NCBI RefSeq assembly: GCF_006546655.1
Contig: NZ_VIAQ01000006.1
Coordinates: 248,001-312,000, forward strand
Direction of reading: 5' to 3'
Length of the DNA: 64,000 nucleotides
DNA from: Methanolobus vulcani
Lineage (GTDB): Archaea > Halobacteriota > Methanosarcinia > Methanosarcinales > Methanosarcinaceae
Position numbers and translations under genes: made by a program. Shown piece by piece: positions 16,091-26,159 of this stretch. Numbering within the stretch: position 1 is the first letter of the stretch; every line of letters starts with the position of its first letter. The notes under the pieces are model-generated. The model did not search any database. It was not told the DNA's origin and saw only the letters and a list, made by a program, of their open reading frames with translations.

Positions 16091-18949
16091 TTGAAAAAGA
16101 AGGAAATGACAATAAAAACCAAGCTGATTATGTATATAGTGATCAGTGTCTTTCTCGTACTTGTCATTTCAACTGCTGTCAGTATCTCAACTGTGACTGC
16201 TCAGCAGAGAGAGCTTGCATATCTCCAATCCGTAGAGATGGCAAGGGATTATGCAAACCAGTTTGACGGTGATATGAGAGCGAATATGGCAATAGCAGAA
16301 ACCATTGCAAAATCAATGGAAATGTACACAACCTCTGACAGGGAGGAAGTGAATGATATTCTCAGAAATATCCTTGAAACGTATCCTTCTCTTACAGGTG
16401 TCTATGTAGGATACGAACCTGATGCTTTTGACGGAAACGACAACGAATATATCAATGCACCATACCATGATTCCACCGGAAGATTCGTACCCTACTGGAA
16501 TACTATCCAGGGAACGATAGAAGTTGAACCTTTGGTGGACTATGACACCCAGAATTATTATCAGCTTCCAGAGACAACACAGGAAAAAATTGTTACTGAA
16601 CCTTATTATTATCAGGGCATCTTCATGGTAAGCTATGATGTGCCTATCTTTAAAGAGGGTGAATTCGCAGGTATTGCAGGTGTTGATGTATCTCTTGATT
16701 ATATCGATGATGTTGTTAGTGACATAAAAGCCTTTGAAACAGGATATGCATTTGTGACAGGAAACACCGGTATTCTGGTATCTCACCCTGAATACAAAGA
16801 GGCAATAGGAACACACACCCTTTATGATCTTGGAATTCCTGAAATATCAGGTGCTGCAGACGATATCAAAAATGGAAGGGGAGGGAGTATTGAAACTGTC
16901 GATCCTTTGACAGGCAAAGAAGTAATAATGTTCTACGAACCTGTGAAGACAGGTAACTACTCTTTTGTGCTTGTGATCCCAAAAGAAGAGATGTTTGCCG
17001 GGGTTACCAAACTCAGAAATACTCTGGTCATTATTTCTACTATTTCAATATTCTTTATGAGTTTTGTCTCTTATTTGATAGCAACATCGATAACCGCTCC
17101 TATAGATGAAATAGTTGAGAACTTCAGGAATATTGCGCAGGATGCTGTTGACGGTAAACTGGATACAAGAGCAAAAACAGATGTAGAAAAAGATTTCAAA
17201 GAAATTCCAATTGGACTTAATATGATCCTTGATGCTGTGATAGCACCGATACGTGAATCTATCAGAGTTACAAATGCACTTGCAAAAGGAGAACTTGGAG
17301 CACGTACCGAACTGGAACTGAAAGGGGAATTCAAGCACCTTGGAGATACACTGGATGATTTTGCAGATTCTTTAAACAATATTATTGCAGATTCCAATAA
17401 CGTACTTACTGCTATACAGAACAATGATTTTTCCCGTAATGTTCGAGTACATGGAATGGGTGATTTTAATATCCTCACCGAAGGAATTGAAGAAACAAGA
17501 AACTCGCTAGATCTGGCTATTCACGAGCAAAAAAAGGCTGAGAAGGCTCTAAGAGATTCTGAAAGGAAATTCAGGACTTTGTTTGAAAGTTTAAATGATG
17601 CAATATATCTCACCGATCTAGAAGGAAATATTCTGGAAATAAATGAAATCGCATGTAAAAGAATGATGTATAGCCATGATGAATTCCTTTCTTTGAAGTA
17701 TATGGACATGGATGCTTCAAATCGTGGCAAAGATTTTCTCACAGTACTTAAAGAGCTATGTAAAATGAAGAGCAACCTCCTGGAAACAATCCATATGAGA
17801 AAAGATGGTACTGTCTTTCCGGTAGAATTGAGCAGTCGCATGATCAAGTTCGATGGGCATAAAGCAATCATTACTATTGCAAGAGACATTAGTAAAAGAG
17901 AACAAAACGAAAAAGAACTCAAAAAATATGCTGAAGAACTTGAGCACTCCAACGAACTTAAGGAAGAAATGGAGAGTATAATCAATAACAGTCCTGTTAT
18001 AGCCTTCAAATGGAAGACAGAAACTGACTGGCCAGTGGAATTCGTTTCAGAAAACATCACAAAACTTGGCTATACTGTAGAAGATTTCACATCTAATCGC
18101 CTTAAGTATGCCGACATCATACACCCTGATGATAGTGAAAGGACTCACCTGCATATCTCCAACTATTATATGAAAAAGGAGGCTGAACTAAACTACGAAT
18201 ACAGAATATACACTAAATCAGGTGAGATAAAATGGGTAGATGAAAGGACGTTTACCAGGCGTGATCATTCCGGCAAAATTACTTTGCAGGGAATTATCCT
18301 TGACATTACTGAACGCAAAAAAGTGGAAGAGGCACTTCTGCAGGCAGAGAATATTCGCAAGAAAGAAATACATCACCGTGTCAAGAACAATTTACAGGTA
18401 ATTTCAAGTCTTCTTTATCTTGCATCTGATAATTTTGATGAACCGGATGTAATAGAGGCCTTTTTAGATAGTCGCAACCGTGTGCGTTCGATGGCTCTGA
18501 TACATGAAGAATTATATCAATCCAAGGATATGAAGAGTGTTGATTTTTCTGATTACACAGAGAAATTGATGAATTACCTATCCGGATCATGCAAAGATGG
18601 AAAGAAGGATATTAAGCTTGTTTCTAAAATCGAAGACGTTTATCTGAACGTTGATACAGCTGTTCCGCTTGGTATGATAATCAATGAACTTGTTTCAAAC
18701 TCACTTAAACATGCTTTCCCCGAAATGAAAGAAGGGGAAATAAGTGTGGAACTCAATGTCGTTAAAAATGATTTTTTATTGAAAATAAAAGATAATGGAA
18801 TTGGTATCTCTCCGGATATAGATTTCAGAAATACAGAATCCCTGGGTTTACAGCTTGTGACCACGTTGGTTGACCAGATCGATGGAACCATCGAAATGAA
18901 CTCAATTCACGGAACAGAATTTATCATAAACTTTTCAGAGAGGAACTAG
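16091..18949 (+). CDS. Membrane sensor histidine kinase (dCache-HAMP-PAS-PAS-HisKA_2)
   Basis: 952 residues: transmembrane helix (about 12-34), extracellular dCache-like sensor (about 40-300), second helix (about 313-335), HAMP and a second linker (335-470), two PAS domains (about 488-605 and 630-740), a HisKA_2 dimerisation domain with EIHHRVKNNLQ (His about 757) and a HATPase domain ending at about 950. TTG at 16091 follows GGAAGGTG by seven bases; ATG at 16106 is the alternative. It lies 57 bp after the Msr pair and 1 bp before a receiver gene, suggesting one signalling operon for an external small molecule, possibly a methylamine (inference). Ends in TAG. Confidence 0.9.
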   Translation: MKKKEMTIKTKLIMYIVISVFLVLVISTAVSISTVTAQQRELAYLQSVEMARDYANQFDGDMRANMAIAETIAKSMEMYTTSDREEVNDILRNILETYPSLTGVYVGYEPDAFDGNDNEYINAPYHDSTGRFVPYWNTIQGTIEVEPLVDYDTQNYYQLPETTQEKIVTEPYYYQGIFMVSYDVPIFKEGEFAGIAGVDVSLDYIDDVVSDIKAFETGYAFVTGNTGILVSHPEYKEAIGTHTLYDLGIPEISGAADDIKNGRGGSIETVDPLTGKEVIMFYEPVKTGNYSFVLVIPKEEMFAGVTKLRNTLVIISTISIFFMSFVSYLIATSITAPIDEIVENFRNIAQDAVDGKLDTRAKTDVEKDFKEIPIGLNMILDAVIAPIRESIRVTNALAKGELGARTELELKGEFKHLGDTLDDFADSLNNIIADSNNVLTAIQNNDFSRNVRVHGMGDFNILTEGIEETRNSLDLAIHEQKKAEKALRDSERKFRTLFESLNDAIYLTDLEGNILEINEIACKRMMYSHDEFLSLKYMDMDASNRGKDFLTVLKELCKMKSNLLETIHMRKDGTVFPVELSSRMIKFDGHKAIITIARDISKREQNEKELKKYAEELEHSNELKEEMESIINNSPVIAFKWKTETDWPVEFVSENITKLGYTVEDFTSNRLKYADIIHPDDSERTHLHISNYYMKKEAELNYEYRIYTKSGEIKWVDERTFTRRDHSGKITLQGIILDITERKKVEEALLQAENIRKKEIHHRVKNNLQVISSLLYLASDNFDEPDVIEAFLDSRNRVRSMALIHEELYQSKDMKSVDFSDYTEKLMNYLSGSCKDGKKDIKLVSKIEDVYLNVDTAVPLGMIINELVSNSLKHAFPEMKEGEISVELNVVKNDFLLKIKDNGIGISPDIDFRNTESLGLQLVTTLVDQIDGTIEMNSIHGTEFIINFSERN

Positions 18950-18950
18950 A

Positions 18951-19358
18951 ATGGAAGAAATAGAGATTATTCCTAAGATACTTGTTGTTGAAGACGAAAA
19001 TATCGTTGCTTTGGAACTAAAGAAAAGGCTGAAAAAGCTTGGGTATCAGGTTCCAAGTGTTGCAGCAACCGGGATGGAAGCAATTAACAAAGCTAAAGGG
19101 TTCCTTCCGGATCTTGTGATCATGGATATCAGACTAAAAGGAGATATGGATGGAATTCAAACAGCGCAGGAGATTCATGAAAGATTCAATATACCAATAA
19201 TATATCTTACCGCCCATTCGGACGATGAGACCCTTAAAAGGGCAAAGCAGACAGAGCCGTACGGATACATTTTAAAACCCTTTGAAGAAGATGACCTTCG
19301 AACGGCAATTGAAATAGCTTTATATAAGCATAAAATGGAAAATTGCCACAATAAATAA
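18951..19358 (+). CDS. Stand-alone response regulator receiver
   Basis: 135 residues, a single CheY-like domain: acidic pair in VVEDEN, phospho-acceptor Asp in VIMDIRL (about residue 57), Thr in IYLTAHS and Lys in LKPFEE. There is no output domain, so it must act through another protein. It starts two bases after the kinase stop and is its obvious partner. Confidence 0.92.
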   Translation: MEEIEIIPKILVVEDENIVALELKKRLKKLGYQVPSVAATGMEAINKAKGFLPDLVIMDIRLKGDMDGIQTAQEIHERFNIPIIYLTAHSDDETLKRAKQTEPYGYILKPFEEDDLRTAIEIALYKHKMENCHNK

Positions 19359-19434
19359 TTTCTAATTTCGGCTTTTTTTTGAGAAGATTTATACGTTTTC
19401 TTAGAAGTACATTATTTCATCCATAGAATGATAG

Positions 19435-19770
19435 TTATCATACCCCATGACAATTCACATGTCATGCAGATAATAACACCAAATTATGCTATATATTATT
19501 CTGTTCTACTGGAAGTATCCCTTAATAAAAGGGTCTATATCCATAGGCAGGGATACGGGTCGGTATTCCTGCACTTCCCCTGCACTTCCAGGTAACTTTG
19601 CTAATATGTCCATATTTACTTATTTAGATTAGAATCTGAAATTCTCATGTATGAGTCTGGTATTACAAGATTATCATACCCTATGACAATTCATATACCC
19701 TGCTAATATTGCCACCAAATTATGCTATATATCATTCTGTTCTACTGAAAAGTGTCCCTTATAAAAGACA
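19435..19770 (+). repeat. Duplicated promoter segment upstream of pylS
   Basis: Two copies, about 19435-19534 and 19671-19770, share long stretches: TTATCATACCC(C/T)ATGACAATTCA, then CACCAAATTATGCTATATAT, then ATTCTGTTCTACTG and GTCCCTT/ATCCCTT. The shared TATGCTATATAT is a good TATA box in each. The transcribed parts differ: after copy 1 comes a structured segment, after copy 2 unrelated sequence. No pylT was found in either. Confidence 0.75.
19511..19578 (+). ncRNA. Structured RNA candidate behind the first duplicated promoter
   Basis: It starts about 25 bp after the TATA box. Four helices can be drawn in a closed junction: GGAAGT with ACTTCC (ends), CCCTT-AATAA-AAGGG, CTAT-ATCC-ATAG, and a long arm GCAGG.ATAC with GTAT.CCTGC. 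The outline recalls a tRNA and the second loop is five bases like the D loop of tRNA-Pyl, but there is no 7-base anticodon loop and no CTCTAAA, so I do not call it pylT. Confidence 0.4.
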
Positions 19771-19868
19771 AATCAGCATGCTACAAGGTAAATAAGTATT
19801 CTCGTACCTTCAAAAAACAACCGCTTTGGCGAAAGTTATATATATAGCATTAACCTGAACAAATGCAA

Positions 19869-19880
19869 AAATATAAATAG
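19869..19880 (+). promoter_or_regulatory. Candidate pylS promoter
   Basis: AAATATAAATAG is a good TATA box; another (TTATATATATAGC, 19836-19848) lies just upstream. Either gives pylS a long leader of about 190-230 nt that can form a GTTTCTC/GAGAAAC stem near 19930-19961. Confidence 0.45.
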
Positions 19881-20071
19881 TAGCCAACAAGGACAATATA
19901 TATATATGTCGATAACCAAAACTAAAGATGTTTCTCTTATAATCAGGAGACCAATGAGAAACGATCCAAAAACACAAACGATGGAAGCAAAATCATGAAA
20001 CAATACAACAAAAACCACAATTGGATACTCGAATATCTGGGATTTTAGGAATTGATTGGAAAAAAGCTTAG

Positions 20072-21442
<1,371 letters not shown>

Positions 21443-21451
21443 GGTAGAACC

Positions 21452-22543
21452 ATGATAAAGGACATTAATTACCGGGATCTTGACATTATTGCTGATAATA
21501 TAATAAACGGACAGAAGCTCACCGATGATAACCTTAGAGAGCTTCTTTCCCTGACAGAAGAAGAAGACATAGAGAAGCTTCAATACGTTGCAAGAAAAGT
21601 GAGAGACCACTATTTCGGGAACAGGGTATTCCTCTATAGTTTCGTTTACTTCTCAACGCATTGCAAGAACAACTGTGCTTTCTGTTACTACAACAGGTGC
21701 AACGAAATACAGCGCTATCGCCTTAATCTGGAAGAGATCCGCAGCATAGCACGAGCAATCAAGAACGAGACCATCCACATGGTAGATCTTACCATGGGCG
21801 AGGACCCTTATTTCCATAATAATCCTGAAAAGTTCATTGATGTTGTAAAGGCAGTAAAGGAAGAAACCGGACTTCCAATTATGATATCACCTGGTGTTAT
21901 GGATGACAGGACACTCAGCAGACTGCATGAGAACGGAGCAAATTTCCTTGCACTCTACCAGGAAACACATGATAAGGAACTCTACCGGAAACTGAGGGTC
22001 GGACAATCCTTCGATGAGAGGAATCATGCCAGGGAATTTGCCAGAACCAACGGTTACTGTGTTGAGGATGGAATCCTCACAGGTGTTGGAAATGATATTG
22101 AATCTACAATAATCTCCCTTCGTGGAATGCAAAAGGGACAACCTGATATGGTTCGTGTTATGACCTTTGTTCCACAGGAAGGAACTCCTCTTGAACAGGT
22201 ATCACAGGAATCCAGCCTCTCCGAGCTCAAGATAATCTCAGTTCTCAGACTGATGTTCCCTGATAAACTCATACCAGCATCCCTTGACCTTGAAGGAATC
22301 GATGGCATGGTGGACCGCCTGAATGCAGGTGCAAATGTTGTCACATCTATAATATCCGCAGATTCCTCACTTGAAGGCGTTGTCAACTATGACAGGGAAC
22401 TTGAAGAAAGGGACAGGGACTCAAAAAGTGTAATCAGACGCCTGAGGACTATGGGAATGGAACCAGCAAGCCAGGCTGAATTCAACAGGATCATAGAAAA
22501 ACAGCAGGGAACCCCAATAAGAATCCCGGTGGCTGCACTATGA
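21452..22543 (+). CDS. pylB: Methylornithine synthase PylB (radical SAM)
   Basis: 363 residues. The radical SAM motif C-x3-C-x2-C is seen as CKNNCAFCYY near residue 70-77. It rearranges L-lysine to 3-methyl-D-ornithine, the first step of Pyl synthesis. GAGGTAG precedes the ATG; the gene starts nine bases after pylS and its end overlaps pylC by four bases (ATGA). Confidence 0.97.
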   Translation: MIKDINYRDLDIIADNIINGQKLTDDNLRELLSLTEEEDIEKLQYVARKVRDHYFGNRVFLYSFVYFSTHCKNNCAFCYYNRCNEIQRYRLNLEEIRSIARAIKNETIHMVDLTMGEDPYFHNNPEKFIDVVKAVKEETGLPIMISPGVMDDRTLSRLHENGANFLALYQETHDKELYRKLRVGQSFDERNHAREFARTNGYCVEDGILTGVGNDIESTIISLRGMQKGQPDMVRVMTFVPQEGTPLEQVSQESSLSELKIISVLRLMFPDKLIPASLDLEGIDGMVDRLNAGANVVTSIISADSSLEGVVNYDRELEERDRDSKSVIRRLRTMGMEPASQAEFNRIIEKQQGTPIRIPVAAL

Positions 22544-23643
22544 CAACAATATGCATAATAGGTGGCAAGCTACAGGGTTTTGAGGTCACTTACCTTGCAC
22601 ACAAGGCAGGTATGGATGTCGTACTTGTTGACCGCAGGGAAAAGCCCCTTATACGCAAGGTTGTCGATGATTTTCACTGCTTTGATGTTGTCAAGGAACC
22701 TGAAAAACTCATCGAACTCTCAAAAAACGTGGATACTATAATTCCTGTGAATGAGAACCTTGAGACAATAGAGTTCCTCAGGAGTGTAAAGGACAAGCTT
22801 GCATGTCCCGTACTCTTTGACTTCGATGCCTATCACATCAGCATGGACAAGAAGCGTTCCAAGGACTATTTCAAGTCAATTGACATCCCAGCTCCTGCTG
22901 ATAAACCAACCAAGCCTCCATATTTCGTAAAACCACCTTGTGAGAGCAGCAGCATCGGGACATCTATAATATATGATAACGAGGGTCTGGAAGGACTTGA
23001 CCCCTCAATGCTCATCGAGGAATATGTTGAAGGCGATGTTATTTCTCTTGAGGTAATTGGTGACGGAACTCATTTTGCAGTTGTTAAAGAAACGAAGATA
23101 CACATCGATGATACCTACGACTGCCACATGGTGACACCTATCGATAATTATCCTGAGTTCAGGAAGATTACCTATGAGCTCGCTAAGAACCTCAATCTCC
23201 GGGGAATTATGGACGTTGAAGCAATAGACAGCCCCAGGGGACTTAAGGTACTGGAAATAGATGCAAGATTCCCTAGCCAGACACCCACAGCCGTTTACCA
23301 TTCTACAGGAGTTAACCTTGTGGAAATGCTCATGCAGGCGTTTTTGGGAGAAGTCCAGGAAACTAACATGGTTCCTGAGACTAACTATTGCATCTACGAG
23401 CACCTTTTGCTTGAAAATGGAGAGCTAAAACCTGTTGGTGAGCATGTGCTCTCACAGGGAGACGAATACGTACAGTTCCACGAGTCAGAAGGACTTGAAA
23501 TATTCGAGTCCAGAGGAGATAACAAAGATAGCGTTTTCACCCTGATAAGCTATGGAACCGACAGAGAAGAGACTGAAAAGATAAGACAGAATGGAATGGA
23601 AATGATCATCGGTCATTTCATGAACAGAGAACAGGAGGAATAA
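22540..23643 (+). CDS. pylC: Pyrrolysine biosynthesis ligase PylC
   Basis: 367 residues of the ATP-grasp family: N-terminal nucleotide-binding fold (CIIGGKLQGFEVTYLA), ATP-grasp core with KPP and LIEEYVEGDV, and the metal-binding EIDARFPSQTPTA. It joins 3-methylornithine to a second lysine through its epsilon amine. Translationally coupled to pylB by ATGA overlap; pylD follows after two bases. Confidence 0.97.
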   Translation: MTTICIIGGKLQGFEVTYLAHKAGMDVVLVDRREKPLIRKVVDDFHCFDVVKEPEKLIELSKNVDTIIPVNENLETIEFLRSVKDKLACPVLFDFDAYHISMDKKRSKDYFKSIDIPAPADKPTKPPYFVKPPCESSSIGTSIIYDNEGLEGLDPSMLIEEYVEGDVISLEVIGDGTHFAVVKETKIHIDDTYDCHMVTPIDNYPEFRKITYELAKNLNLRGIMDVEAIDSPRGLKVLEIDARFPSQTPTAVYHSTGVNLVEMLMQAFLGEVQETNMVPETNYCIYEHLLLENGELKPVGEHVLSQGDEYVQFHESEGLEIFESRGDNKDSVFTLISYGTDREETEKIRQNGMEMIIGHFMNREQEE

Positions 23644-23645
23644 AA

Positions 23646-24431
23646 ATGGCACTTTTAACACCGGAAGACCTTGAGAACCTTTCAATGCAACTTGAAGAGA
23701 ATGATGAGATTGCAAAAAAAGTCACAGGTCTTGATATAAGAGGTATATGCAAAGCACTATACGATACAGAGCCCGGTACTGAAAAAGTAGGAATCATTCC
23801 AATCACCGCTGGCAATGGTGTCATCAGTAACTTCACATCGTCACTCCTGTTCATAGTCCGGTATTTCGGCTTTGAAGGTTTCATAACAGAACACCCGGAT
23901 GTCACAGGTTATTATGAAGCTGTTTCTCAGGGTGCTGATATCATAATGATGGCGGATGACCACATCTTCACTGCCCACAACCTGAGGAATGAAAAAATAG
24001 TGAGCAACCACGTTGCAACAGGTGTAATCTATGCAGATATCGCTTCAAGATTCCAGGAAGCCACATCAAAGGATATACTTGTTATCGGACTCGGAAGAGT
24101 TGGTTATGCAGGAGCCTGCCATCTTGTGAACAAGGGATTCAATGTCTACGCATGCGACCCGAACAAGGAATTCCTGCACAAAGCCGTGAATGAACTTGGA
24201 ATCAAGCCCTATTGCAGTGATGACAGGAAGAAATTCTCAATGGTCTTTGAGGCAACACCAAATGCAGACACCATATCCGAAGGTATGATCGAGGAAAGGT
24301 GCCTAGTCTCAACTCCGGGGATTCCATGCGGACTTCCACCTGAAATCGGACAAAAATATCATGTTGACCTTGTAATGGAGCCACTTGTAATAGGAGTGGC
24401 TTCAATGCTGTATTCTGTAATCCAGAATTAA
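23646..24431 (+). CDS. pylD: Pyrrolysine synthase PylD
   Basis: 261 residues with a Rossmann NAD-binding fold (VIGLGRVGYAGA, about residues 142-155). It oxidises lysyl-N-epsilon-3-methylornithine and closes the pyrroline ring, the last step of Pyl synthesis. Starts two bases after pylC with GGAGGAAT as SD. Confidence 0.97.
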   Translation: MALLTPEDLENLSMQLEENDEIAKKVTGLDIRGICKALYDTEPGTEKVGIIPITAGNGVISNFTSSLLFIVRYFGFEGFITEHPDVTGYYEAVSQGADIIMMADDHIFTAHNLRNEKIVSNHVATGVIYADIASRFQEATSKDILVIGLGRVGYAGACHLVNKGFNVYACDPNKEFLHKAVNELGIKPYCSDDRKKFSMVFEATPNADTISEGMIEERCLVSTPGIPCGLPPEIGQKYHVDLVMEPLVIGVASMLYSVIQN

Positions 24432-24489
24432 GCTGTAAGTTAAGTCTAAGTATAAATCTAAATGAAATTGGAAATGGAGTGCTAAGAAA

Positions 24490-26115
24490 ATGTATGTGAT
24501 TTCCCTAGACCTTGGAACAAGTGGTTTCAGGTCACAGCTTATCGATCTTGAGAAACAGGAAACTGTAAAGACTGTAATCACAATGGGACACCCGCTTCCT
24601 GGTGGAAACGTAATGGACCACCTCGATTTTGCGATGGCTACCGGAACAGATGTAGCCCACGGACTGATTATCGAAACTGTGAAAGAGATATTTGAAAAGT
24701 TCGATGTTGAACCTGAAAAGATACAGAGAATAGCTGTTTGCGGTAATCCGATACAACTCTCACTTTTCCAGAACATGGAGATAAGGGACCTTGCATATGC
24801 AGGTGAGAACAAACAGGCATCTCTTGGTGTAAAGGATGTGAAAAGAGATGCAAGGATTTTCCCTGCAAACGAGATTTTCGGAGATGTCTACCCAATGGAT
24901 AACTGCGAGATAGTCATCCCTCCGGCAATCAAACACGAGATTGGTGCGGATGCTCTTGCAATGATGCTGGAAACCGATTTCATTCACCAGACTGAACCCT
25001 GTCTTGTTACCGATTATGGAACCAATGCCGAAATGGCATTGAAGATTGGTGAGAAAATAATAACCGCAAGTGCAGCCGCCGGTCCTGCAATCGAAGGACA
25101 GGGAATTGCATGCGGAATGCTTGCAGGTCCGGGAGCTATCAGTGATATCAATGTTGAGAACGGTCATTGGAGACTCACTGTAATTGACAGTACAATGAAT
25201 CCTGGAAAAGGCCCTCTTGTAGATCCGGTAAGTGGTGAAACCATCGAGGAAGGAGATCTTATCCCGAAAGGCATCACCGGTACTGGAGTTATTTCCACAA
25301 TGGCACTTGCAATAAAGGAAGGACTTATCGAAAAACTACCACAACTGCCCAATGGAAAACTGATACTTGGTGATAGTATTGTCATCACTGACAAAGATGT
25401 GGAGGAAGTAGGTAAGGCAATCGGAGCAATCCGTGCAGCTCACATGACCCTGATGGTTGAATCCGGCCTGAAATATGGAGATTTGAGGTACTCATACATG
25501 TCAGGTGCAACAGGCACGTATGTAGATGCTAACAAAGCAAGACACATAGGTTCAGTTCCTGGTTTTTCAAAAGGAATTATCCAGTTTGGGAATACTTCTA
25601 TCGGACTTGCAAGAAAACTTGCACTAGATGTTTCAAAGCTGGATGAAGTTATTGCTGTTGCAAAGAGGATACATGCAGATCACCTGATGATGGCCACAAG
25701 CGAGACTTTTAAGGATATCTACGTCTGCGAGCTCTCAACATGGCAGCAGGGAATGCCAGCCGAGATGTATGCCCAGATGCTAGAAATGTATGGTATTCCT
25801 GTATTCCCACAGGATCTTGAAAAAGTTGAGATCGAAAGAAGGGTTTCAAGGGATATTGATGATGTAGGCTACCTTGGTCTTGATATCGTAAAGGATATCG
25901 GTATTACACTCGAAGCTCCGGTTGAGAAATGCATACTTTGCCATGAATGCGAGGAAGAATGTCCTGAGGATGCACTGGAAATAATTGAGGAAAACAGTGC
26001 AAGAATTGTCAATATCGACAGTCAGCACTGCCTTGGTACAAGCTGCAGGCGTTGTGTGACAATCTGCCCTGAGCAGACGATGAATCATTCATTGCTGAAG
26101 ATCAGGGAAAAGTAA
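24490..26115 (+). CDS. ramA: Corrinoid reductive activase RamA
   Basis: 541 residues. N-terminal actin/Hsp70-like ATPase fold (VISLDLGTSGFRSQ; TDYGTNAEMAL near 180; SGATGTYVD near 340) and a C-terminal domain with two Cys clusters, CILCHECEEECP and CLGTSCRRCVTICP, for two [4Fe-4S] centres. It uses ATP to reduce Co(II) corrinoid proteins of methylamine pathways back to Co(I). Located 58 bp after pylD, probably in the same transcript, so Pyl synthesis and methyltransferase activation are linked. Confidence 0.96.
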   Translation: MYVISLDLGTSGFRSQLIDLEKQETVKTVITMGHPLPGGNVMDHLDFAMATGTDVAHGLIIETVKEIFEKFDVEPEKIQRIAVCGNPIQLSLFQNMEIRDLAYAGENKQASLGVKDVKRDARIFPANEIFGDVYPMDNCEIVIPPAIKHEIGADALAMMLETDFIHQTEPCLVTDYGTNAEMALKIGEKIITASAAAGPAIEGQGIACGMLAGPGAISDINVENGHWRLTVIDSTMNPGKGPLVDPVSGETIEEGDLIPKGITGTGVISTMALAIKEGLIEKLPQLPNGKLILGDSIVITDKDVEEVGKAIGAIRAAHMTLMVESGLKYGDLRYSYMSGATGTYVDANKARHIGSVPGFSKGIIQFGNTSIGLARKLALDVSKLDEVIAVAKRIHADHLMMATSETFKDIYVCELSTWQQGMPAEMYAQMLEMYGIPVFPQDLEKVEIERRVSRDIDDVGYLGLDIVKDIGITLEAPVEKCILCHECEEECPEDALEIIEENSARIVNIDSQHCLGTSCRRCVTICPEQTMNHSLLKIREK

Positions 26116-26159
26116 TGATAAATCATTAAGGTTCCAGTGGAAATTAACGGGTTATCGAA

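Noticed and set aside
19501-19600. tRNA-Pyl (pylT) upstream of pylS
   Set aside because: Cloverleaf-like pairing exists, but there is no 7-base anticodon loop with CTA and no CTCTAAA. I found no CTCTAAA with tRNA pairing anywhere upstream of pylS on either strand.
19906-19998. 30-codon Lys/Arg-rich frame in the pylS leader
   Set aside because: No SD at proper distance, no homolog recognised and low-complexity AT-rich start.
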